From Neptuniibacter sp. (GTDB lineage Bacteria; Pseudomonadota; Gammaproteobacteria; Pseudomonadales; Balneatricaceae): a DNA stretch of 7,043 nucleotides. The stretch is from positions 1-7,043 of the forward strand of contig JASBRM010000243.1 of assembly GCA_030149405.1 (NCBI GenBank). The letters are read 5' to 3'. This document shows positions 1-7,043 of the stretch, piece after piece. The position numbers and the translations under genes are program-made. The notes below the pieces were generated by a model that was not told the DNA's origin, made no database searches, and was given only the letters and a program-made list of their open reading frames with translations. Numbering within the stretch: position 1 is the stretch's first letter; every line of letters begins with the position of its first letter.

Positions 1-29
1 AAAAAACGATCGTTTTTCAATTCAGCCAT
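1..29 (-). CDS. hemE: uroporphyrinogen decarboxylase, N-terminal fragment (partial at window edge)
   Basis: Only nine full codons are visible, reading MAELKNDRF from an ATG at 29-27. HemE proteins of gammaproteobacteria start almost identically (for example M-T-E/A-L-K-N-D-R-Y/F), and hemE is the usual gene after gltD in Pseudomonas-like genomes. HemE converts uroporphyrinogen III to coproporphyrinogen III in the cytoplasm by removing four acetate carboxyls, a step in heme biosynthesis. The catalytic part lies outside the window. The ribosome binding site is weak: only AGTGA-like and AGAA-like purine stretches precede the ATG. A gltBD terminator lies about 85 bp upstream, so hemE should need its own promoter. 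The 84 bp between them (30-113) contain a TAGAAT -10-like hexamer at 75-70 but no convincing -35 partner. The assignment rests on nine residues plus synteny. Confidence 0.75.
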
Positions 30-113
30 TTCTATAGGTCACTTAGTATCTAAAATTTAACTTGCGCATATTCTAACGATTTCTGGGCAAAAATACCTGC
101 TTCTTTAGGCCGT

Positions 114-140
114 AAAAAAGGCCGCATTTAGCGGCCTTTT
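114..140 (-). terminator. intrinsic terminator of the gltBD operon
   Basis: A six-bp GC-only stem, GGCCGC (125-120 and 136-131 in complement), is extended by four A-T pairs and closes a 5-nt loop (126-130). On the minus strand it is followed by six T residues (119-114), the first four of which pair with the A tract. It starts 13 bp after the gltD stop codon. This is a textbook Rho-independent terminator. The opposite strand also has a T4 tract after the stem, so it may work in both directions. Confidence 0.92.
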
Positions 141-153
141 AAGATCAGCAGGT

Positions 154-1629
<1,476 letters not shown>

Positions 1630-1653
1630 TCATCTGCTTTTAAATACCGTCAC

Positions 1654-4600
1654 TTACTCTGGACGGGTACGCATATTTGCTAACAGGTCACCCAGGCTGG
1701 CTGCTTTTGGCTTAACCAACCAGAATTTGCCAATGTAATCATCAAGGTTATCGATGATCTCCTGACCCCAAGCACTGCCAGTCTCTTTTGTGAACTCAAT
1801 GATCACAGAGCGCAGATGATTTTTGTAAGCTTCCATATTTTCGGTATGAACACGCTGAATCTCAACCAACTCGTGGTTATATCTATCCACAAAGTTGTTA
1901 TCCAGATCCAGAACGTAGGCAAAACCGCCCGTCATACCCGCGCCGAAGTTGTAACCTGTTGGGCCAAGTACAGTAACCAGACCGCCTGTCATATATTCAC
2001 AACAGTGATCACCCGCACCTTCAACTACGGCATGTACACCAGAGTTACGAACACCGAATCGCTCACCAGCCTGACCAGCAGCATACAACTTACCGCCCGT
2101 CGCGCCGTATAGACAGGTGTTACCCATGATGGAAGTTTCGTTTGATTTGAATGTAACTTCATCAAACGGACGGATGACGATCTTACCGCCAGCCATGCCT
2201 TTACCAACATAGTCGTTAGCATCACCTTCCAGATACAGGTTTTGACCACCCGCGTTCCATACACCGAATGACTGACCTGCATGCCCTTTGAACTTAAAGG
2301 TAACAGGCTGATCATTCATGCCCAGATTGCCATGTTTCTTAGCAATTGCGCCTGATGTACGTGCGCCTACAGAACGGTCACAGTTAGTAATAACCAGTTC
2401 GTATTCGCCACCGGTTTTATCTGCAATCGCTTTTTCTGCCAGTTCCAACATCTGCGTATTCAGCTCTGCCAGATCGTAAGGAGCGTTACGCTCAACCTGA
2501 CAAGTGTTAGGGAAATCATCCCCCGCAGAAGCAAGAATTGGAGATAGATCCAGATTCTTCTGACGCGGTGTTTCACCATCCAGGATTTCCAGCAGATCAA
2601 CACGACCTACCAGCTCTTCCATAGTGCGCACACCCAGTTGCGCCATTATCTGACGAGTCTCTTCTGCCACAAAGCGGAAGAAGTTTTTAACCATCTCAAC
2701 CGTACCGCGGAAGTAATCTTCACGCAGTTTATCGTTTTGAGTCGCAACACCGGTCGCACAGTTGTTCAGATGACAGATACGCAGGTACTTACAACCCAGA
2801 GCAACCATCGGCATAGTACCGAAACCAAAGCTTTCAGCACCCAGAATTGCACCCTTGATTACATCAAGGCCAGTCTTAAGACCACCATCCGTCTGCAGAC
2901 GAACAGAACCTCGCAGCTGGTTGCCACGCAGTGACTGGTGAGCATCAGCAAGGCCCAATTCCCAAGGAGAGCCGGCGTAATGAATAGACGTCAGTGGTGA
3001 CGCAGCAGTACCACCATCGTAACCAGAGATAGTAATCAGGTCTGCATATGCCTTAGCAACACCACACGCGATAGTGCCCACACCTGGGCGCGATACCAGT
3101 TTCACGGATACCAGCGCTTCAGGGTTAACCTGCTTAAGATCGAAAATTAGCTGAGCCAGATCTTCGATTGAATAAATATCATGGTGCGGAGGCGGCGAAA
3201 TCAGAGTCACACCCGGCACAGAGTAACGCAGACGCGCAATCAGGCTGTTTACTTTTCCGCCTGGTAGCTGACCACCTTCACCTGGCTTAGCACCCTGAGC
3301 AACCTTGATCTGCATTACCTCAGCGTTGGACAAGTACTCCGGTGTTACACCGAAACGACCTGACGCAACCTGCTTGATCTTGGAACGCTTCATAGTGCCG
3401 TGACGAGCTTCATCCTCACCACCTTCACCAGAGTTGGAACGTCCACCCAGTTCATTCATTGCTACTGCAAGCGCTTCATGTGCTTCTGGAGACAATGCAC
3501 CCAGGGACATAGCTGCCGAGTCAAAACGCGGGAAGATATTCTCAACAGGTTCCACCTGATCAATTGAGATGGACTTAACATCTTTACGCAGACCCAGCAT
3601 ATCACGCAGTGTCGCGTAGCCACGGTTATTTACCAGTTCCGCATAGCGCTGATAAGCAGCCGGGTTTCCTGTTTCAACCGCTTCATGAATGGTCTTCACA
3701 ACATCTGGGTTGTAGGCATGATATTCACCATCATGCTTATATTTCAGCAAACCACCTGACTGAATCGGCTTACGAGCAGTCCAGGCTTCTTTAGCCAACA
3801 AACCTTGTTCAAACTGGAAGTCCTCAAAGCGTGCACCTTCAATACGGCTGGTAACACCTTTGAAACAAAGATCAACAACTTCGGAGCTCAGGCCAATAGC
3901 TTCAAACAATTGCGCACCACGATAAGATGCAATTGTAGAGATACCCATCTTTGACAGGATCTTCATCAGGCCTTTGTTAATGCCCTTACGGTAATTTTCA
4001 TGTGACTGCAGTGGATCAATCTGCATCTCACCAGAGCTACACAGATCATTCAGTACACGGTATGCCAGATACGGATAAACCGCAGTTGCACCGAAACCGA
4101 ATAGTACAGCAAAGTGATGAGGGTCTCGTACTGTGCCACTTTCAATCACCAGGTTAGCGTCACAACGCAAACCTTTATCAACCAGACGGTGATGCACAGC
4201 ACCCGTTGCCAGTGCAGCGTGAACGGGTAATGAGCCACGAGAGATGTATGCATCCGTCAGAATCAGGATGACTTTACCGTCACGAACAGATTGTTCAGCC
4301 TGATCAGCAATCCCTTCAATAGCTTCCTGAAGAGTTTGTTTTTCAGGGTTGTAGTTCAGATCAATCTGAGCCACTTCAAAGCCTGGTTCTTCGTTATCAC
4401 GCAGGCGATTAAATTTGCTTGCAGACAGAACAGGTGTGGTCAGAATTACACGGCGAGCATGCTGAGGACCTTCAACAAACACGTTGCGCTCAGAACCAAT
4501 GCAGGTTTCCAGAGACATAACAATCGCTTCACGCAGAGGATCGATTGGTGGGTTTGTCACCTGAGCAAATTGCTGACGGAAGTAATCATAAATAGAACGC

Positions 4601-6105
4601 ACACGATCAGACAGCACGGCCATTGGCTTGTCATCACCCATGGAACCGATTGCTTCCATACCGCTCTCACCCAGTGGGCGAAGGATCTGATCGCGTTCTT
4701 CAAATGTTACCTGGAACATTTTCATATGAGTCTTCACTTCATCCGCAGACATTTCTGGGAATGAACGTGACTCTTCTTCCAGGTTCATTGTTTGCTCTAG
4801 ACGCAGAGCATTATCTTTCAACCACTGTTTATATGGCTGAGCAGACTTAAGGTGGTTATCCACATCAGCTGTGTGCAGTACGTCACCTGTCTGCGTATCA
4901 ATAGACAGAATCTGACCAGGACCTACTCGACCCTGAGCAACAATATCTTCAGGCTTATAGGTAAATACACCGATTTCAGAAGCTGTACAAATATAGCCCT
5001 GCTTGGTCATTACCCAACGAGATGGACGCAAACCATTTCTATCAAGCATACATACCGCGAAACGACCATCGGTCATTACCATACCTGCAGGGCCGTCCCA
5101 TGGTTCCATGTGCATGGAGTTGAAGTCGTAGAATGCACGCAGATCGGCATCCATAGTCTCAACATTCTGCCATGCTGGCGGAACAATCATACGTACAGCA
5201 CGGTAGATATCCATACCGCCAACCAGCAGAAACTCAAGCATATTATCCATGCTTGATGAGTCAGAACCCGTTGTATTAACAATAGGTTGCAGAGCATCAA
5301 TATCTGGCAGTAGTTCTGTAGAGAACTTGCTTGCACGCGCTTTAGCCCAGTTACGGTTACCCTCAATCGTGTTGATTTCACCGTTGTGTGCCAGGAATCT
5401 GAACGGCTGAGCCAGAGGCCAGCGAGGTGCAGTGTTGGTAGAGAAACGCTGATGATAAGTACAAACAGCTGTTTCCAGACGGGCATCTGCAAGATCTTTG
5501 AAGAAAACCGGCAGATCAACCGGCATAGTCAGACCTTTATAAGAGATAACCTTGTCAGAGAAGCTACAAATATAGAAGTCTTCTTCCGCTGTCATCGCTA
5601 ATTCAGCATTACGACGTGCAACGAACAGGCTAACTGCCAGTTCACGCTCACTCTTATCTGCTGAAGTAATAAATACCTGTTCAATCAGTGGCAATGTGTC
5701 TTTAGCAATTGGTCCCAGGCAGGACTCATCCGTTGGCACAACGCGCCATCCGGCAACTTGCATACCTTCAGTAATTACCGCTTCATTAACCGCTTTACGT
5801 GCAGCCTCAGCTTTTGCAGCGTCCTTAGGTAAGAAAACCATACCTACTGCATAATTTTCGCCGAGTTCAATACCCAACTCTTCCTGTGCCACAGCACGCA
5901 GGAAGCCATCAGGCTTCTGCATTAACAGGCCACAGCCATCACCGGTTTTGCCATCTGCAGCAATACCACCACGGTGAGTCATACAAGCCAATGCTTCGAT
6001 TGCCTTTTCCAGCAAATCGTGACTTGCCTGACCCTGCATGTGTGCCATTAGGCCAAAGCCGCAGTTATCTTTAAACTCACCGGGGCGATAAAGACCTTTG
6101 CTCAT
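1654..6105 (-). CDS. gltB: glutamate synthase [NADPH] large (alpha) subunit
   Basis: This is the catalytic subunit of glutamate synthase: L-glutamine + 2-oxoglutarate + NADPH gives two L-glutamate + NADP+. The class II glutamine amidotransferase domain covers about residues 15-430. Its catalytic Cys15 (DNC-GFG) is exposed by removal of a 14-residue propeptide, and the substrate-binding motifs QRFSTNT (219-225) and HNGEINT (240-246) are present. A central domain follows (about 450-790). The FMN synthase domain (about 850-1170) carries [15 protein letters not shown] at 887-901, SGYDGGT at 1027-1033 and the [3Fe-4S] cysteines C1105, C1111 and C1116 (C-x5-C-x4-C). The C-terminal glycine-rich beta-helix spans about 1240-1400. 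The length of 1483 residues is normal for the family and no key residue is missing. The start is supported by a GGGA Shine-Dalgarno seven bases upstream and by similarity to Pseudomonas GltB (M-K-A-G-L-Y-Q-P-D-E-F-K-D-N-C). It is the first gene of gltBD, after a promoter-bearing 199-bp leader region. Confidence 0.98.
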   Translation of the reverse strand: MSKGLYRPGEFKDNCGFGLMAHMQGQASHDLLEKAIEALACMTHRGGIAADGKTGDGCGLLMQKPDGFLRAVAQEELGIELGENYAVGMVFLPKDAAKAEAARKAVNEAVITEGMQVAGWRVVPTDESCLGPIAKDTLPLIEQVFITSADKSERELAVSLFVARRNAELAMTAEEDFYICSFSDKVISYKGLTMPVDLPVFFKDLADARLETAVCTYHQRFSTNTAPRWPLAQPFRFLAHNGEINTIEGNRNWAKARASKFSTELLPDIDALQPIVNTTGSDSSSMDNMLEFLLVGGMDIYRAVRMIVPPAWQNVETMDADLRAFYDFNSMHMEPWDGPAGMVMTDGRFAVCMLDRNGLRPSRWVMTKQGYICTASEIGVFTYKPEDIVAQGRVGPGQILSIDTQTGDVLHTADVDNHLKSAQPYKQWLKDNALRLEQTMNLEEESRSFPEMSADEVKTHMKMFQVTFEERDQILRPLGESGMEAIGSMGDDKPMAVLSDRVRSIYDYFRQQFAQVTNPPIDPLREAIVMSLETCIGSERNVFVEGPQHARRVILTTPVLSASKFNRLRDNEEPGFEVAQIDLNYNPEKQTLQEAIEGIADQAEQSVRDGKVILILTDAYISRGSLPVHAALATGAVHHRLVDKGLRCDANLVIESGTVRDPHHFAVLFGFGATAVYPYLAYRVLNDLCSSGEMQIDPLQSHENYRKGINKGLMKILSKMGISTIASYRGAQLFEAIGLSSEVVDLCFKGVTSRIEGARFEDFQFEQGLLAKEAWTARKPIQSGGLLKYKHDGEYHAYNPDVVKTIHEAVETGNPAAYQRYAELVNNRGYATLRDMLGLRKDVKSISIDQVEPVENIFPRFDSAAMSLGALSPEAHEALAVAMNELGGRSNSGEGGEDEARHGTMKRSKIKQVASGRFGVTPEYLSNAEVMQIKVAQGAKPGEGGQLPGGKVNSLIARLRYSVPGVTLISPPPHHDIYSIEDLAQLIFDLKQVNPEALVSVKLVSRPGVGTIACGVAKAYADLITISGYDGGTAASPLTSIHYAGSPWELGLADAHQSLRGNQLRGSVRLQTDGGLKTGLDVIKGAILGAESFGFGTMPMVALGCKYLRICHLNNCATGVATQNDKLREDYFRGTVEMVKNFFRFVAEETRQIMAQLGVRTMEELVGRVDLLEILDGETPRQKNLDLSPILASAGDDFPNTCQVERNAPYDLAELNTQMLELAEKAIADKTGGEYELVITNCDRSVGARTSGAIAKKHGNLGMNDQPVTFKFKGHAGQSFGVWNAGGQNLYLEGDANDYVGKGMAGGKIVIRPFDEVTFKSNETSIMGNTCLYGATGGKLYAAGQAGERFGVRNSGVHAVVEGAGDHCCEYMTGGLVTVLGPTGYNFGAGMTGGFAYVLDLDNNFVDRYNHELVEIQRVHTENMEAYKNHLRSVIIEFTKETGSAWGQEIIDNLDDYIGKFWLVKPKAASLGDLLANMRTRPE

Positions 6106-6112
6106 AAGCCAT

Positions 6113-6118
6113 TCCCAC
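6113..6118 (-). promoter_or_regulatory. gltB ribosome binding site
   Basis: GTGGGA on the minus strand lies seven bases before the ATG at 6105. A second ATG at 6112-6110 is out of frame with gltB, so it does not compete as a gltB start. A run of eight T residues (6128-6121) lies just upstream, giving the message a U-rich stretch before the ribosome binding site. Confidence 0.6.
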
Positions 6119-6134
6119 TCAAAAAAAACTTGAA

Positions 6135-6147
6135 AATCAATATCTTA
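6135..6147 (+). promoter_or_regulatory. candidate IHF binding site in the gltB leader
   Basis: AATCAA-TATC-TTA on the plus strand matches the IHF consensus WATCAA-N4-TTR at every fixed position. It lies between the sigma54-like element and the gltB start, about where a sigma54 transcript would begin, rather than upstream of the promoter as is usual. IHF is known to regulate E. coli gltBDF from an upstream position. The surrounding DNA is AT-rich, so a chance match is possible. Confidence 0.35.
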
Positions 6148-6189
6148 AAAAACCTTTTGCTGCAATATCCGCACCAGTCAGCAAAAAGG
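6147..6189 (-). terminator. intrinsic terminator or attenuator in the gltB leader
   Basis: On the minus strand, CCTTTTTGCTG (6189-6179) can pair with CAGCAAAAGG (6162-6153), giving ten base pairs with one bulged T and a 16-nt loop. Six T residues (6152-6147) follow directly. The stem has five G-C pairs, so strength is moderate. It could end the transcript of the upstream damX operon. Because it also lies just downstream of the sigma70-type promoter, it could equally attenuate gltBD transcription. On the plus strand no T tract follows, so it is one-directional. Confidence 0.6.
6161..6176 (-). promoter_or_regulatory. candidate sigma54 (RpoN) promoter for gltBD
   Basis: TGGTGCG-GATA-TTGCA on the minus strand matches the -24/-12 consensus TGGCACG-N4-TTGCW at 10 of 12 fixed positions. 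The essential GG and GC pairs are present with exact spacing. The predicted start is near 6150, in the T tract before gltB, giving a leader of about 45 nt. NtrC with sigma54 commonly controls nitrogen assimilation genes, which fits the function of gltBD. I saw no clear NtrC-type palindrome upstream, and this is a sequence match only. Confidence 0.5.
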
Positions 6190-6196
6190 GACAGCT

Positions 6197-6225
6197 ATTC
6201 TACACGTGATGAGGGTTGGGGACAA
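6197..6225 (-). promoter_or_regulatory. candidate sigma70 promoter for gltBD
   Basis: A -35 hexamer TTGTCC (6225-6220; four of six consensus positions) and a -10 hexamer TAGAAT (6202-6197; five of six) are separated by exactly 17 bp. The predicted transcription start is near 6190, giving a leader of about 85 nt that begins at the terminator-like hairpin. This is the best vegetative promoter in the 199-bp gap before gltB. The spacer contains the palindrome CACGTG (6203-6208), which may be incidental. Confidence 0.6.
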
Positions 6226-6304
6226 ATTCTAAACAGTAATAAGCGACACCGCCCTTCAAAAGTTTATTTGAAAGCAAGCATACAACCATTTGTTTTAAAT
6301 AGAA

Positions 6305-7043
6305 TTATTTCTTTTTGATATCTATCTGAACCCCACGAACACTACGTGCCCAGGGTCTCATTTTTCTTAGTTCAGAAGGTAATTTTTTAATTGCTGAGTT
6401 CGCTATATCACGATTTGCAAATTCACCATAGATCACCACGTGCCATGGTGCACCTTTGTAGACCGTAGAGAAGTAATAAAATTGCTCAGAACCTTTCTGC
6501 TTGGATATGAAATCCTTCGCACTTTTCTCGGAACGCGCACCTAACAATTGAAGGGTATATCCTGAACTTTTCCAAGAAAGTATCGTATTTTCAGACGCAC
6601 TGTATTTTGAAGTTTTTGGAACAGGTAGTGGTTTAGCCACCTCCTGTGCCGCCGTTTTCACAACTTCTTGTTTAGGCTTTTCCTGTTTAGCCTCTTGTAT
6701 CGGCGCTTTTTCAGCCACTTGCAATGAAGGAGGTGCTTCGGCTATTTCTTTAGCTTTTGTAGCTGAAGAAGAACTGGCGGATTTCACCACTTCTCGTAAC
6801 TCTTCAGCTATACGGGATACGGGCTTTTTATCTTCTTTTTGAAAAGGTTCTTCAATAGCACCTTGCTTCTGATCCTCTATTTTCTTTTCCTGAAGAGCTA
6901 AACGTCTTTCAAGCTCCAACTGAGCCGCACTTGGTGCTTTAATTGGTGCAGGAGTAATTGACTGAGCAGTAGAATTTTTATCAGCCACATTTTCCTGAGT
7001 AATAGATATTACTTCATCTTTTTTAGGCGTTGATGTGGGTACC
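6305..7043 (-). CDS. damX: SPOR-domain cell-division protein, DamX-like (5' end outside window)
   Basis: The reading frame is open to the window edge, with 245 residues visible. A GTG at 6988 is in frame, but 18 further codons without a stop lie before it, so the gene continues upstream and that GTG is probably not the start. Visible residues 1-160 form a charged Lys/Glu/Ala/Pro-rich linker, with a short likely coiled coil at about 39-63. Residues 161-243 are a SPOR domain (GYTLQLLGA, then PWHVVIYGEF, ending PWARSVRGVQIDIKKK), closely resembling the C terminus of E. coli DamX. SPOR domains bind denuded septal peptidoglycan and bring proteins to the division site, so this end should be periplasmic. 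The membrane segment must lie in the missing part. In Pseudomonas-type relatives the gene between aroB and gltB carries an N-terminal ATPase-like domain, which cannot be checked here. The gene is more AT-rich than gltBD. Confidence 0.85.
   Translation of the reverse strand, partial: VPTSTPKKDEVISITQENVADKNSTAQSITPAPIKAPSAAQLELERRLALQEKKIEDQKQGAIEEPFQKEDKKPVSRIAEELREVVKSASSSSATKAKEIAEAPPSLQVAEKAPIQEAKQEKPKQEVVKTAAQEVAKPLPVPKTSKYSASENTILSWKSSGYTLQLLGARSEKSAKDFISKQKGSEQFYYFSTVYKGAPWHVVIYGEFANRDIANSAIKKLPSELRKMRPWARSVRGVQIDIKKK

Noticed and set aside
70..75. TAGAAT hexamer as the hemE promoter
   Set aside because: No acceptable -35 element lies 16-18 bp upstream, so I could not support a full promoter.
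4291..4764. Plus-strand open frame of 157 codons opposite gltB
   Set aside because: It is antisense to conserved GltB coding sequence and has no recognisable motif or convincing gene context.
6147..6176. Possible leader peptide (GTG start, nine codons including adjacent CAG and CAA glutamine codons) within the gltB leader hairpin
   Set aside because: Tandem Gln codons near a glutamine-using enzyme are tempting, but no Shine-Dalgarno precedes the GTG, the start is not ATG, and the frame simply reads through the loop and 3' arm of the hairpin.
6203..6208. CACGTG palindrome in the promoter spacer
   Set aside because: It is too short to assign to a bacterial regulator and no flanking symmetry extends it.
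6253..6274. Six-bp inverted repeat TTCAAA/TTTGAA after the damX-like stop codon, considered as its terminator
   Set aside because: The stem is AT-rich and is followed by GC-rich sequence rather than a T tract, so it does not look like an intrinsic terminator.
6130..6318. Plus-strand 62-codon frame in the gltB upstream region
   Set aside because: It runs antisense through the predicted promoters and leader, has no clear ribosome binding site and no recognisable product, and ends inside the damX-like gene.

Overview
The window is a chromosomal housekeeping segment from a gammaproteobacterium. The protein sequences and the gene order (a DamX-like SPOR protein, then gltB, gltD and hemE, all on the minus strand) match the arrangement known from Pseudomonas and marine Oceanospirillales-type bacteria, where aroK and aroB normally precede the SPOR gene. 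The DNA is of moderate GC content. I judge an Oceanospirillales-like marine bacterium most likely, but I cannot name a genus from sequence alone.

Layout, read in the direction of transcription (high to low coordinates). First comes the 3' part of a damX-like gene, from the window edge to 6305. It has a Lys/Ala/Glu/Pro-rich linker and a C-terminal SPOR domain, and its 5' end lies outside the window. A 199-bp intergenic region (6304-6106) follows. It holds a good sigma70-type promoter, an intrinsic-terminator-like hairpin, a sigma54-type -24/-12 element sitting in the loop and 3' arm of that hairpin, an IHF-consensus match and the gltB ribosome binding site. gltB (6105-1654) encodes the complete 1483-residue large subunit of NADPH-dependent glutamate synthase. 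A 78-bp spacer with a perfect 8-bp hairpin separates it from gltD (1575-154), the 473-residue small subunit. A strong GC-rich terminator (140-114) closes the operon. The first nine codons of hemE begin at position 29 and run off the window.

GltB and GltD together form glutamate synthase (GOGAT). GltD oxidises NADPH on FAD and passes electrons through iron-sulfur clusters to GltB. GltB takes the amide nitrogen of glutamine and adds it to 2-oxoglutarate, giving two glutamates. With glutamine synthetase this is the main ammonia assimilation route when nitrogen is scarce, so a nitrogen-responsive sigma54 promoter before gltB would make sense. That promoter is a sequence prediction only.

I see no mobile element, CRISPR array, tRNA, rRNA or evident new system. 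The genes are ordinary. The part deserving a second look is the compact gltB leader, where a terminator-like hairpin and a sigma54-like promoter overlap downstream of a sigma70-like promoter.
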